A stretch of 64,000 bases of DNA from Gammaproteobacteria bacterium (GCA_022825505.1 JAJDWR010000067.1:238285-302284); one strand, 5' to 3'. Counted from the first letter of the stretch, positions 18,726 to 28,177 are shown. Notes: a model not told the origin generated them from the letters alone. Numbers and translations: made by a program.

Positions 18726-19223
18726 ATGATCGGCCGGCTTGCGCACATCACCCATGCCGTCTCGGCGTTCTGGGTACTGGTGCTCGCCGTGATCATCTTC
18801 ATCGATGTCATGGGCCGGTACTTGTTCAGCCAGCCGTTGCTGGGCGCCACGGAGATCATCAGCAACTCGGTGGTTTCGATCACGTTCCTGCAATTGCCGC
18901 TGGCGATTTACCGGGGCGGCATGATCCGCAGCACACTGGTCTACGACGCCCTGGGGGCGGACGTGCAGCGCGTGCTGCGCACGCTCGTCAACCTTCTCGG
19001 CCTGCTGTTCTTCCTCGGCACGGCGTTCAGCGCCTGGGGCCCAGCACTGGAAGCGCTGGCCGTCAGCGAATACGAAGGGGAGGGCGCGCTGCGGGTGCCT
19101 ACCTACCCGGTGCGTTTCCTGGTGGTGGCCACGTCGATCTTCGCCGCGTGGGTCTATCTGCACCTGTTGTACCTGGACTGGGCCGGCCAGATCGGGCCTG
19201 AAGCGGCGGAATCTTCGCCATGA
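18726..19223 (+). CDS. dctQ: TRAP transporter small permease subunit, DctQ family
   Basis: 165-residue inner-membrane subunit with four hydrophobic helices. The DctQ signature is clear: IIFIDVMGRYLF in helix 1, then LGATEIISNSVVSITFLQLP and the charged IRSTLVYDALG loop. The stop overlaps the start of the large permease gene (ATGA), indicating translational coupling. Confidence 0.9.
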   Translation: MIGRLAHITHAVSAFWVLVLAVIIFIDVMGRYLFSQPLLGATEIISNSVVSITFLQLPLAIYRGGMIRSTLVYDALGADVQRVLRTLVNLLGLLFFLGTAFSAWGPALEALAVSEYEGEGALRVPTYPVRFLVVATSIFAAWVYLHLLYLDWAGQIGPEAAESSP

Positions 19224-20587
19224 TGGGCCCCGAGGTCATCTTCCTGTCGCTCGCGGTCCTGCTCGTGCTGATCCTGGCGAGCGTGCAGATCGGCATTGCA
19301 CTGGGCGTGGCCAGCGTGATCGGCGTGTATCTCGCCTACGGGGACTTTCAGATTGCTCTCTCCATCCTTGGGTCCACTGCCTACGACGCCATTCGCAGCC
19401 ATGCGCTGGCAGTGATCCCGCTATTCATGCTCATGGGGGAGATCATCAGCCGTTCGGGTGCGGCGGCGGATCTCTATCGGCTCTGCGACCGTGCGCTTGG
19501 GCGATTGCCGGGGAGGTTGGCCGCAGCTACCGTGATGGGTAATGCGGCGTTCGCGGCGGTTTCCGGTGTGGCCATCGCCTCGGCTGCTACTTTCAGCCGA
19601 ATCGCCTATCCTGAAATGAGGCGTGCGGGCTACGCCAGGTCCTACGCGCTCGGGGTCATCGCCGGCAGCGGATCGCTTGGTATGCTGATCCCACCCAGTG
19701 TGTTGCTCATCGTCTGGGCGATCCTCACCGAGGGTTCCGTGGGCGCGTTGTTTGTAGCGGGCGTGATTCCCGGCCTTCTCCTGGGACTCGCGTTCGTGGT
19801 CTATTGCGCGATCAAGGCGGTTGCGAGCCCGGGTGTGGCGCCAGCGGCGGCCCCCGGGGCCGTGCCCAACGAAAAGATCAAGGTGGGCGACGCCGGAGAG
19901 CTATCGGAAGGTGATCCAGATGTGGCGGGCCCAGGGCGCCAACTCGTGAGCGCTCTCGGCATCGTCGGATTGGTGATTCTGGTATTGGGCGGTATCTGGA
20001 CGGGTGTGTTTACGCCTACGGAGGCGGCAGGATTCGGTGTTCTGGGCAGCCTCGTGCTGGGCTACGCCAATGGCATGCGGGGCAGGGCGTTCATGGAAGC
20101 GATCTACAACGCGGGCCGCTACACCGCCCCGATCATGTTTCTGCTGATCGCCGGTTCAATGTACGCGAAACTGCTGGCGGTCAGCGGCGGCATAAACCTC
20201 ATTCAGGATCTGGTAACCGGGGCCGGGCTGACGCCGGTGGGACTCATCGTCCTGATGACGGTGATCTGGCTGTTGTTGGGCGCGTTGATCGACTCCATCT
20301 CGGACATACTCCTGACCGTGCCCGTGTTCGTGCCGCTGGCGGCGGCCGCCGGATTCGATCCGATCGCCTTTGCGATCTACGGCATCATCGTCATTGAAGC
20401 GGGGCTGCTGACGCCGCCAATGGGGCTGTTGATCTTTACGGTCAAGTCTTCGGTCACGGACCCGGACGTCACATTGGGGGACATTTTTCAAGGATCCGTT
20501 CCATTCTGGATACTGATGCTGGGTGTGGCGGCCTTGATTCTCTTGCGCCCGGCGTTGGCAACCTGGTTGCCCGATTTGATGTTCTGA
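19220..20587 (+). CDS. dctM: TRAP transporter large permease subunit, DctM family
   Basis: Inner-membrane Na+-coupled transport subunit, 455 residues with about 11-12 helices. Recognisable DctM segments are IPLFMLMGEIISRSGAA, AAVSGVAIASAATFSRIAYP, GSGSLGMLIPPSVLLIVWA and FTPTEAAGFGVLGSLVLGY. A hydrophilic insertion of about 35 residues (around 215-250, rich in Ala, Pro and Glu) is longer than usual in the central loop. It overlaps dctQ by four bases and ends the TRAP operon; the restriction enzyme gene converges on it from the other strand. Confidence 0.93.
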   Translation: MMGPEVIFLSLAVLLVLILASVQIGIALGVASVIGVYLAYGDFQIALSILGSTAYDAIRSHALAVIPLFMLMGEIISRSGAAADLYRLCDRALGRLPGRLAAATVMGNAAFAAVSGVAIASAATFSRIAYPEMRRAGYARSYALGVIAGSGSLGMLIPPSVLLIVWAILTEGSVGALFVAGVIPGLLLGLAFVVYCAIKAVASPGVAPAAAPGAVPNEKIKVGDAGELSEGDPDVAGPGRQLVSALGIVGLVILVLGGIWTGVFTPTEAAGFGVLGSLVLGYANGMRGRAFMEAIYNAGRYTAPIMFLLIAGSMYAKLLAVSGGINLIQDLVTGAGLTPVGLIVLMTVIWLLLGALIDSISDILLTVPVFVPLAAAAGFDPIAFAIYGIIVIEAGLLTPPMGLLIFTVKSSVTDPDVTLGDIFQGSVPFWILMLGVAALILLRPALATWLPDLMF

Positions 20588-20694
20588 CCTGGGCTCTACT
20601 CCCTTTTCCCGCAGGCAAGTACAGCGGTCGGCGCGTTTAAGATACGAGCGGGCGTCCGGGGGGCCATGGGCCGTTGACCGGCTGCAGGAATCAG

Positions 20695-21780
20695 TCAACC
20701 GTCCATTAAATCGTACAGATGCACCTGATCGGCATCGGTTCCCCCGTAAAGCGCAACAATGTGCTCCGGTTCCGACATGAACCACGCGAACGATCGCCAC
20801 GCCAGTTCGCTCACCGTGCGTTTGAAGGAGGCATCGCCGCGGTCTGCATAGGCAGTGACGAACGCTACCTGGTTGTCTCGGAACCCCGCTTCGGTCGCGA
20901 TAGCCAACAGTGCCGACTGACGCGCGTCGCTGACAGCGCCTGCGGACGCAACAACCTCAACGAAAACGAGTAGTGGCTCGGTCGGCCCGAGGTCTACAAG
21001 GATCGCGTCCGGGAGGTTCCGGTCCGGCTCGATACGCAGGCCGATGGCTTGCGCCAGGTCATCATCTCGGGTAACGACCTGATTCCTGCTTTCACTTAGC
21101 CAAATGACGCCGGGTTGGCCAAGAAAGCGAGGCGCAAACTCTTCCACAACCGCTTTGGTAATGACCGAACTGGGTCCCGGTTCCATTTCCCGAGTTTCGC
21201 CATTCGGGAATGTCACCAATACCCGTCCTTCACGGGCGACGGCACCCCGGCGAAGAATTTCGACGCGCGCCAATGCACCGGCGGAAAGATGTGCCGCCTG
21301 CCAGTTTTCGATAACTGCGTGCAGCGCCTCGTTCGTCAGTCCCGGATCGAAGAGAGCCGCAAAGTCTTCAACCAATGCGTACCGAGGCAGGGGTGAGGTT
21401 GTTGGCAAGTCGGGACGTTCGTTCACGGCTCCGGTTCGGATCAGTCCATCGCGCAAGGTTTCGTCCCGGATAGGCTCGCGCGTATTGGCAGCATACCAGC
21501 GACCCTGGATTACGCTGTCGCCTGGGCGCATGGATGCTACGAGCCACGCCTCCCGATCCTCATCTCTCGAAGTTGCGGCCTGCGCATCTGTCATGCGTGT
21601 GACTTGATCCGGGCGCAGCCAGCGCCCTGCTTCCTCCACGGCGCCGATGTACAGCATGACGAATACAGTCTTTGCTGCAATTTCCCGGGTCAGAAAGTTC
21701 CGGTTCGGGGTGCCCTCGGGATAGATGTTCCGTAGTCGATCATGAATATCCGGTACCGGCAGTAGCGGCGGCAGTGGCAT
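20695..21780 (-). CDS. Type II restriction endonuclease, BsuBI/PstI family
   Basis: 361-residue protein resembling the BsuBI/PstI restriction enzymes, which cut CTGCAG. The N-terminal helical domain begins LRNIYPEGTPNRNFLTRE with the conserved KTVFVMLYIGAV. The C-terminal nuclease domain has ESRNQVV, then PDAILVDL and VFVEVVAS, a PD...ExV-type catalytic core, and DNQVAFVTAY. Its ATG overlaps the methylase stop by one base (TGATG), so expression follows methylase translation. Identity of the recognised site is inference from family; no experimental link is visible. Confidence 0.83.
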   Translation of the reverse strand: MPLPPLLPVPDIHDRLRNIYPEGTPNRNFLTREIAAKTVFVMLYIGAVEEAGRWLRPDQVTRMTDAQAATSRDEDREAWLVASMRPGDSVIQGRWYAANTREPIRDETLRDGLIRTGAVNERPDLPTTSPLPRYALVEDFAALFDPGLTNEALHAVIENWQAAHLSAGALARVEILRRGAVAREGRVLVTFPNGETREMEPGPSSVITKAVVEEFAPRFLGQPGVIWLSESRNQVVTRDDDLAQAIGLRIEPDRNLPDAILVDLGPTEPLLVFVEVVASAGAVSDARQSALLAIATEAGFRDNQVAFVTAYADRGDASFKRTVSELAWRSFAWFMSEPEHIVALYGGTDADQVHLYDLMDG

Positions 21781-23591
21781 CAGAAACTTTCGTGCCCGTA
21801 TAGTTGATTCACGGCGTGTTCGATCACATTGCGATCGGCGTTACCCTCAACCAGGTCCTCGATTTTCTTCAGGCTCTCCAGCGATGGAAGCGGCAGCGCT
21901 CTCAGTTCGTATGCGGACACGGCCACGCTGCCGCTTATGCAACGAAACACTTGGTCCACTGCCTCGCAATTCAGCAGCGCCGCGAGCAATGCCGGAGGAA
22001 CCTTGGGGGCGCCATTTATTGGCTTGATCATGTTCAGATGGTTTTCGATCACGACCGCACCGTGCTGCTCGATGAACGAATACGGCAACTCCGCCGCGAT
22101 AAGGCGCCGGCTCTGTTCCTTCGCCGTCGTTCTTTGCAGGAGCACGCATGGGAAGTCGGTCACCACCCAGTGTTCCGTGGGACCGGGTTCGAAATAAGGC
22201 TGATGGTTTCGCTTACGGGCGCGGAACTCGAAGGAGCCATCCGAACGTACCGATTCCGCCCAGACCAATGGGTACCGGTCCTCCCCGGCTTGCCGGCGAA
22301 GGCTGGACTTGTGACGGTTCCAGACGAGGGGTCCGGTGCTCACGGAATAACCGTAGTCCGCCAACCTGCAGGGAAACTGCTCGGCGCGTCGGGCGAGCTT
22401 GAATTGTGACTTGGTGCGCGGGATCAACCACGGTTGTTCCAGGCTTTCGGGAAGCCGGAACGATCCGGCGGCTGTGGCCTGGATCGAGCCGTTCGACCCT
22501 GGGGAAATGAGATGAACCCTTGCCTTGCCGCCGTTGTCGCCACGTCGATACACGGCCAGCAGGGTTTCCTGGAGCACGTCCGCGAATACCCCTTTTCGCG
22601 CTCCGACGAAGTCGATGCTTACCGGCGGTGCTTCCCATCCGAGCAAGACACGCAAGGCCTTGAAGTACTCGCCGGCGAGGAAGCTTGTGGGGGTTACGTA
22701 GGCGATCACGCCAGCGGGGTTCGCAAGCCGCAACGCCAGATCGGTGAACACGCCGTACAGGTTCGCATGACCGAACAGGCTGCGCTCGAATTTCTTTCGC
22801 AAAGCCGGAGTCAATGTGACCCTTCCATACGGGGGATTCCCGACTACCAGGTCGAATCCGTCCGGGGTCGGTTCCCGTTCCATCGCGTCGGTCACCTGAA
22901 CGATAGGGCGTAGTCTCTCGCCGGCTGTGTCATATAAAGCACTGAGCGCCACATCGACGAAGACCTGCGACATCCAGCCTGCAAACGGGTCCAACTCGAG
23001 TCCGTGTAAACGTTCCTGGATTTGTTGCAACGCGGCGATGGCACTGCATTTTCCCGTGTTCGCCGCCATGCGGCGCGCAACGGGCGCCAGGAATGCTCCG
23101 CCACCGCAGGCGGGATCCAGTACCCTCGCCGTTCGCCAATCGACACCCGCGTCGGTCGCCATGTCGAGAAGCCGCTCACACAATGCCGGGGGCGTGTAGT
23201 AGGCACCCAGTCGCGCTCGGACCGGTTTAGGCATCATCCCCGTGTAAAGCGATCCGATCAGGTAGCTGGCGTCCAGGACATCCAGCTTGGCTGCGGCATT
23301 TCCGATCGCTTGCGCCAGCGGTTCGGTCGGTGCATCCAGGGTCGAAATGTCTGACTCCTCAGGCAGTTCGCGAAGCGGCCAGTACCGACTTGACCCACTC
23401 TGATGCTCCTGCCAATACGCGGCGATCACCTGAAACGTCACCGTCCGGGAGAAACGAAGACGGTCTTCGCGTCTCACCGACGAAGCGAGAGACCGTGCGC
23501 TCTTTGACTCACTGGCGATGAATGCCCGCAACCAATCGGGAGAAGGCCGAGTTCTGCGTGCTCCGATGTGCGCCACGATGGTAGCCATCAT
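21780..23591 (-). CDS. Adenine-N6 DNA methyltransferase of a BsuBI/PstI-type R-M system
   Basis: Protective methylase paired with the adjacent endonuclease. SAM-binding motif I is VLDPACGGGAFLAPVARRM near residue 160 and catalytic motif IV is VVGNPPYGRVTL near residue 250, the NPPY of N6-adenine enzymes in the gamma-type order. The C-terminal part (from about 370) should hold the target recognition domain. At 603 residues it is about 100 longer than M.PstI and M.BsuBI as remembered; the extra length is mainly N-terminal. It starts 16 bases after the ribbon-helix-helix gene and is coupled to the endonuclease through TGATG. Confidence 0.9.
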   Translation of the reverse strand: MMATIVAHIGARRTRPSPDWLRAFIASESKSARSLASSVRREDRLRFSRTVTFQVIAAYWQEHQSGSSRYWPLRELPEESDISTLDAPTEPLAQAIGNAAAKLDVLDASYLIGSLYTGMMPKPVRARLGAYYTPPALCERLLDMATDAGVDWRTARVLDPACGGGAFLAPVARRMAANTGKCSAIAALQQIQERLHGLELDPFAGWMSQVFVDVALSALYDTAGERLRPIVQVTDAMEREPTPDGFDLVVGNPPYGRVTLTPALRKKFERSLFGHANLYGVFTDLALRLANPAGVIAYVTPTSFLAGEYFKALRVLLGWEAPPVSIDFVGARKGVFADVLQETLLAVYRRGDNGGKARVHLISPGSNGSIQATAAGSFRLPESLEQPWLIPRTKSQFKLARRAEQFPCRLADYGYSVSTGPLVWNRHKSSLRRQAGEDRYPLVWAESVRSDGSFEFRARKRNHQPYFEPGPTEHWVVTDFPCVLLQRTTAKEQSRRLIAAELPYSFIEQHGAVVIENHLNMIKPINGAPKVPPALLAALLNCEAVDQVFRCISGSVAVSAYELRALPLPSLESLKKIEDLVEGNADRNVIEHAVNQLYGHESF

Positions 23592-23607
23592 GTGTCCCCG
23601 ATGCTCC

Positions 23608-23805
23608 TCAGTGCCCCGAATCGGCGCGCTGCGAAGGCAGCATCAATGGCAGTTGCAGTTCTTCCTGCTCGTTTCGTTCGAGAAACTCAATAATGGCTCG
23701 GCGGCCCAGCCACGCCAGGGATATCCGGTGCCTGTCAGCCAATGCAGAAAGTTGGCTGTATTCGGGCGCCTCGAGATTGACGGTCACTCGGTGGTTGGCG
23801 GCCAC
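23608..23805 (-). CDS. Small ribbon-helix-helix protein, putative controller of the R-M operon
   Basis: 65-residue protein starting at GTG 23805 with GGAGG four bases upstream. VAANHRVTVNLEAPEYSQL followed by LADRHRISLAWLGRRAIIEFLE has the strand-helix-helix pattern of Arc/CopG-like DNA-binding proteins; the strand TVNLE would enter the DNA major groove. It is first in a tight operon with the methylase and endonuclease. A role as a controller, analogous to HTH C-proteins of other type II systems, is inferred from position and fold. It is too short and too divergent to name. Confidence 0.7.
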   Translation of the reverse strand: MAANHRVTVNLEAPEYSQLSALADRHRISLAWLGRRAIIEFLERNEQEELQLPLMLPSQRADSGH

Positions 23806-24073
23806 ATTTCCTCCTCGCGCGGCAGGTGGCGCAATTTGCTGCAGGTTGCTGCATCGAGGGTCGATTATCCCGCATTCGATCCCGGCCGCCAAGCAATTGT
23901 GCTTCGAATTCAGGTCTGTCAACAGTCTCAAATTGCCTGTCGCACGATGGCGGCCACCCGATTCATTGTCCATTTCTGGCTGAATTCGCTACTTTTGGCC
24001 ATTCCCCGGTGCCATGATCCATGCCTATGATCGTCAAATTGTGCATCCGCAAGAGAGTAAGAGGAGAAAACGG
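23806..24073. other. Divergent intergenic region upstream of the R-M operon
   Basis: Separates the leftward R-M operon from the rightward membrane-protein gene. It contains one CTGCAG hexamer at 23839-23844, about 34 bases upstream of the small regulator's start, which would be a target of a PstI-like system. GAGGAG before 24074 is the ribosome site of the right-hand gene. No other structure is evident. Confidence 0.4.
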
Positions 24074-24661
24074 ATGAGTTTCTTTCGCTCAATGACGTCG
24101 GTGAATTTCAGGGTTAACGAGAAGGGGGAAACCACGTTCTTCTTTCCGGTTATCGCAGGCAGGTGGTGTCTGCGCAAGGGTGTCCTGGTTACGTCCGGCG
24201 AGGACGTGGAAAAACTGAAGCGGCTTCTGGGTGTTCATTTTGCGATCCTCCTTTTCGTACTGGCTCCGCCTCTATTGTTCGTCGGCGCAAGGTTGCTGGA
24301 CTTGAGCACCACCTCTCGCTCCGCTGCCTTTGTGCTGTTTTGCCTCGCAATTGCAGTCTCGTACTCCCTGATCTTCGATCGGTTGTTCATCAGCCGGATC
24401 GTCGACAAGTACGAGCGAACCGACGAGAAACCCGATTTCGCCGCGCTTCGGCGGCGGCCCCAATCCCATTCCTGGAGATCGCTCGGCATTCAGGGACTGT
24501 TGAACATGCTCTTGCTGGCGAGCGGGCTGTACGCGGTGTTTTCTCGCCTTTGGCCGGCGCTCGGAATCCTCCTTCTCGTAGTCTTCGCGATCACGGGCGC
24601 GCAGGTCGCGTATCGGGTCGTATTGAAGCTTCGGGCAGGCGATTCGACCAGTAACGAGTGA
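24074..24661 (+). CDS. Integral membrane protein of unknown function
   Basis: 195-residue protein with four hydrophobic helices arranged as two pairs (about residues 55-80, 88-108, 138-160 and 162-182), separated by a charged loop VDKYERTDEKPDF. The ATG at 24074 follows GAGGAGAAAACGG. The N-terminal 50 residues are soluble and beta-rich (VNFRVNEKGETTFFFPV). No family is recognised. It converges on the bacteriocin exporter operon; an immunity function would fit the location but nothing in the sequence proves it. Confidence 0.65.
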   Translation: MSFFRSMTSVNFRVNEKGETTFFFPVIAGRWCLRKGVLVTSGEDVEKLKRLLGVHFAILLFVLAPPLLFVGARLLDLSTTSRSAAFVLFCLAIAVSYSLIFDRLFISRIVDKYERTDEKPDFAALRRRPQSHSWRSLGIQGLLNMLLLASGLYAVFSRLWPALGILLLVVFAITGAQVAYRVVLKLRAGDSTSNE

Positions 24662-24733
24662 ACCGCGGGCGCTCCTGCCAGCAAAATTCCGGACTCAGAA
24701 CCCGGTGCGCTGAAACGCAAGATAGTGAATTGT

Positions 24734-26773
24734 TCAGATGCGCACGCAGCGGTCGGCGCATTCGAGCACCCTCGGATCGTGGGTCACGGCGATCATGGTG
24801 ATGCCGAGGGCGGCAAGGTTGGCGAGCACCCGTTTCTGCAGGGCATCGTTGAGATGCGCGGTGCCCTCGTCGAGCAAGAGAATTCGCGGTTGGCGATACA
24901 CGGCGCGGGCAATCATGACTCGTTGGCGCTGCCCCCCGGACAGGGTTGAGCCCATGTGGCCCACCAGCGTCAGATACTGCATGGGCATGCGCCGAATGTC
25001 CTCATCGATACAGGCGAGCTGAGCGGCCTGCGCGGCCCGAGCCATGTCCGGTCGCGCCTCCCCTGCGGCGATGTTCTCCAGCAGCGAGCCGGAAAACAGG
25101 TCGTCGTCCTGCATCACCACCCCCAACTGACGGCGGTAGTGGGCGGTGTCCAGCAGCCGGAGATCGTGCCCATCGACCTGTATTTCACCCTCATCGGGCG
25201 CAAGCAGCTTGGCGAGCAGTTTGACCAGGGTGGATTTGCCGGCGCCGGATTCGCCGGACACGGCCAGGAACTCTCCCGGCGCCGCGGTCAGGTCGAGACA
25301 CTGGAGTACCGATCCTTCCTCGTCGTTGTAGGCGTAACTCAATGATCGAACGGAGACCGCGCCGCCAAGCTCGGCGCGGATGCCCTGCTTGCCGGCCGGC
25401 TCTTCGCGTTTCTCCAGGCCGATGTCGGCGATGCGCTCCCGGTGCAGCCTGAGCATGCGCATGTCCAGCAAGGCGCGAACCAGCGCGTGAACGCGGGCCG
25501 CGAACATGCCGCTGTAGGAATTGAAGGCGAATAGCATTCCCAGGGTAAACGCGCCGGCGATGACCTGGGAAGCGCCCAACAGCAACATGACCGCGGTTTC
25601 GACGGCCGTTATCGCCGACGCGGCGAGTTGCAGGTGGATGCCGAACCGGCGCAGCCGTGCCTCGGCGTTGATGGAGGTGACGTAGCGTTGCCCCCAGACG
25701 TCCTCCCGGTCGGCTTCGGCGCCCAGGAGCTTGATCGAGCGGTGGCGCTGGACGTTCTCGATGAAGCTCGATTCCTCCAGCGCGTCGGCCGCGATGGACT
25801 CGTGTGTCAGGTGCTTGAGCGGGCCGTATGTGCCCAGCTTGAGCGCAGAAGTGAACGCGAGGAAGGCGCACAGCGCCAGGGTCATCTGCCACGAGTACAG
25901 CAGCAGCACTGCCACCGCCCCCACGGCCATGACGGCGTCCACCAGCATCGCGAAGGCGCCGCTCATGAGGAAATCCCGGACCGGGGCGATCGAATTGAAG
26001 CGCGACAGGACGTCGCCGGGATGCCGGGCGGTGAACCAGGCGTCCGGCAGGCGCAGCAGATGGTGCGCCAATCCGCTCACCATGCGGAACGCTGCGGTGT
26101 TGCCCGCGTAGAGCACGAGCAACGAACGGAAGTACTCCGTGAGCGCCGAGATCACGGCGACCGAACCGAATCCGACCGCCAGGGCGGCGACGATGTTCAT
26201 GTCGCCCTGACGGATGCCCTGGTCCACGGTGAACTGCATCTGCAACGGCATTGCCAGGGCAAACACCTGCAGCAGCGCGGTCATCGTGAAGATCGCCCCC
26301 AGCGGTCCGGACAAACCCTTGAAGGCGGTCAGAAACGAGAACAGCGGGATCGAATCGGCGGCCTTCTTTCGGGCGAGTGCGGGCGTGGGCGCCAGTTCCA
26401 GCGCAACGCCCGTAAAGCGCCCGCTGGTTTCCTCAAGGCTGAGCCGACGCGTTCCCACGGCGGGGTCGACAATGCTCAACCCGCGCCGGTTGACGGATTT
26501 CAGCACAACGAAATGATCGAATTCCCAGTGCAGGATGGCGGGCGCACGCAACTGCTTGAGTTCCGCAAGCTCGACTCGCACGGCGCGGCAGTTCAGCCCC
26601 ATTTGCTGGGCGCAATCGTGGAGCTTGCGCACCGTCGCGCCGCGCATGGACATACGGAACCGGGCCCGAAGTTCCCGCAACGTCGCGTGATGGCCGTAGA
26701 AGCCCGCGATCATCGCCAGGCACGCCAGACCGCATTCGGCGCGGTCCGCTTGCAGGATGACTGGCAGGCGCAT
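24734..26773 (-). CDS. C39-peptidase bacteriocin exporter ABC transporter
   Basis: Inner-membrane exporter that cuts double-glycine leaders and secretes the peptide. Residues 1-125 are the C39 protease: Gln8, Cys14 (ECGLAC), His87 (FDHFVV) and Asp103 (IVDPAVG) form the active site. Six hydrophobic helices follow (about 160-440), then the ATPase with GESGAGKST (Walker A), LSGGQRQRVMIARA (signature) and ILLLDEGTAHLND (Walker B), and a late TMIAVTHDPR His-loop. 679 residues is normal. It lies last in the operon after HlyD and two leader peptides (27-base gap), so their processing is its likely task. Confidence 0.93.
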   Translation of the reverse strand: MRLPVILQADRAECGLACLAMIAGFYGHHATLRELRARFRMSMRGATVRKLHDCAQQMGLNCRAVRVELAELKQLRAPAILHWEFDHFVVLKSVNRRGLSIVDPAVGTRRLSLEETSGRFTGVALELAPTPALARKKAADSIPLFSFLTAFKGLSGPLGAIFTMTALLQVFALAMPLQMQFTVDQGIRQGDMNIVAALAVGFGSVAVISALTEYFRSLLVLYAGNTAAFRMVSGLAHHLLRLPDAWFTARHPGDVLSRFNSIAPVRDFLMSGAFAMLVDAVMAVGAVAVLLLYSWQMTLALCAFLAFTSALKLGTYGPLKHLTHESIAADALEESSFIENVQRHRSIKLLGAEADREDVWGQRYVTSINAEARLRRFGIHLQLAASAITAVETAVMLLLGASQVIAGAFTLGMLFAFNSYSGMFAARVHALVRALLDMRMLRLHRERIADIGLEKREEPAGKQGIRAELGGAVSVRSLSYAYNDEEGSVLQCLDLTAAPGEFLAVSGESGAGKSTLVKLLAKLLAPDEGEIQVDGHDLRLLDTAHYRRQLGVVMQDDDLFSGSLLENIAAGEARPDMARAAQAAQLACIDEDIRRMPMQYLTLVGHMGSTLSGGQRQRVMIARAVYRQPRILLLDEGTAHLNDALQKRVLANLAALGITMIAVTHDPRVLECADRCVRI

Positions 26774-26800
26774 GCTGGCGAATCGGGGCGGGACGCTTGC

Positions 26801-28072
26801 TCACAGGCGCCGGGCGGCGCCCCGCAACGGTTCCATCATCCAGTCGATCAGAGTGCCGTAGTCGCGCACCAGGTCTGCGGTGACGGTCATCCCCGGCCGC
26901 AACGCCTGCGCCTGCGTCGGCGAAAGCGTGAATCCGTTCGGAAATTCCACATCCACGCGGTAGTGTGCGCCGACCTGAAATTGGCCCGTCGGCGAATTGC
27001 TTTGGGTTAGCGCGGTGGCGGAGATCGAATGCACCCGTCCGGACTGGGCGCCATGGCGCTCGTAGGGGAAGGCGTCCAGGTAGACGCGGACTTCCTGGCC
27101 GGGTTCGACGAAGCCCATCGCCGTGGAAGGTACGAGCAGCCTTCCCTGGAGTACGCTGCCCGGCGGCACGATGTCCAGAAGCACCTGGCCCGGCTGAACG
27201 CCGTCGCCGGCCTCGACCCGCACCGAAACCACCACACCGTCCCTGGGCGCCAGCACGCGGTGGGCGCCTTCGCCGAGAATGCGGGATTCCTCGGTGGCCA
27301 ATGCGTGTAGCTGTTCCCGTATCGCGGTGCTGCCGAGGTCGCGCCGCGTCTCAAGTTGTGTGAGGCGCGAGGCGGCGGAGGCCAGCGCCGCGCGCAGCCG
27401 GTCCGCCGCGCGGTGTCGCTCGGACAGCGCAAGCTGCCGCGAGCGCAAGTCATCTTCCAGGCGCGTCGTTTCGGCCTGGGAGAGCGCTCCGAAGTCGGCC
27501 AGGCGCACGCCGTCCAGGTATCGTTGCCGCGCAACCCGCGCCTGTGCCTGCGTCAATTCAATCTCTTCCTCGATACGTTCGAGCTCGTGGCCGTCGGCCT
27601 TGTTCGCCCGCCCGAGCAGGGCAGCTTCCTGCTCGTACTCGCGTTCGACCAGGTGGAGCCGTTCGACCAACGCGGCGCGCCTGCCCTGGATTTCCTCCAG
27701 CATCCGGTCCTGAACCGTCAGTGCCTGCCGCACGCCGTCACCGGGGGAAATTTCCAGGAGCACATCGCCGGTGTGCACGTCTTCTCCGGGAATCGCCAGC
27801 CTGTCGCGAACCACGCCGAACGATTTGGCCGTGACGCGGGACCAACCGCCGACCGGGGTCAGGTAGCCGCGTACCTGCTCCTTGCGGGCAAATTCGAATG
27901 TGGCGGCGAACGCAATGAACGCGCTTGCGGCGATCAGCGCGGCTGCCGCCAGCGCCCATGCCGAAACCGGCTGCGAGAGCAGGGGCGGCTGCCACGCCGT
28001 GCCGCGAAAGCGCTGCACCGCTTCGTCGCGGAACAGAGGCAGATTGCCGTTGGCAACGGTCGGATCGGACAT
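26801..28072 (-). CDS. HlyD-family membrane fusion protein of the peptide exporter
   Basis: Periplasmic adaptor of a type I secretion system. One membrane helix (about residues 38-60), then EQVRGYLTPVGGWSRVTAKSFG leading to a lipoyl half-motif, a long coiled-coil (about 100-270, rich in Glu, Arg and Leu), the second lipoyl part VLAPRDGVVVSVRVEAGDGV, and a C-terminal beta-barrel with GQEVRVYLDAFPYERHG. 423 residues. It precedes the C39 exporter gene by 27 bases. An outer-membrane TolC-type partner is not encoded in the window. Confidence 0.92.
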   Translation of the reverse strand: MSDPTVANGNLPLFRDEAVQRFRGTAWQPPLLSQPVSAWALAAAALIAASAFIAFAATFEFARKEQVRGYLTPVGGWSRVTAKSFGVVRDRLAIPGEDVHTGDVLLEISPGDGVRQALTVQDRMLEEIQGRRAALVERLHLVEREYEQEAALLGRANKADGHELERIEEEIELTQAQARVARQRYLDGVRLADFGALSQAETTRLEDDLRSRQLALSERHRAADRLRAALASAASRLTQLETRRDLGSTAIREQLHALATEESRILGEGAHRVLAPRDGVVVSVRVEAGDGVQPGQVLLDIVPPGSVLQGRLLVPSTAMGFVEPGQEVRVYLDAFPYERHGAQSGRVHSISATALTQSNSPTGQFQVGAHYRVDVEFPNGFTLSPTQAQALRPGMTVTADLVRDYGTLIDWMMEPLRGAARRL

Positions 28073-28095
28073 GGGTAGCCGGTCGCTTCAGAGGC

Positions 28096-28139
28096 GCCGG
28101 ACGGCGGGCGCGGAAGGGTCCGCGCGGTCGCCGTCCGGC
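28096..28139 (-). promoter_or_regulatory. Strong nested hairpin between leader-peptide gene and hlyD-like gene
   Basis: Perfect 11-bp arms GCCGGACGGCG and CGCCGTCCGGC enclose a second perfect 7-bp stem GCGCGGA/TCCGCGC with loop AGGG; only one and three unpaired bases separate the two stems. There is no T run on either side, so it is more likely an mRNA-stabilising or attenuating element lying after the peptide gene stop (28178) and before the HlyD-like start (28072). Confidence 0.7.
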
Positions 28140-28177
28140 AATCCAGGCCGCTCCTTTACTCCGTCAGGTCGCGAACA

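Noticed and set aside
23839..23844. CTGCAG in front of the R-M regulator as an autoregulatory methylation site
   Set aside because: The hexamer is frequent in GC-rich DNA and occurs elsewhere in the window; noted only as context, not as a separate finding.
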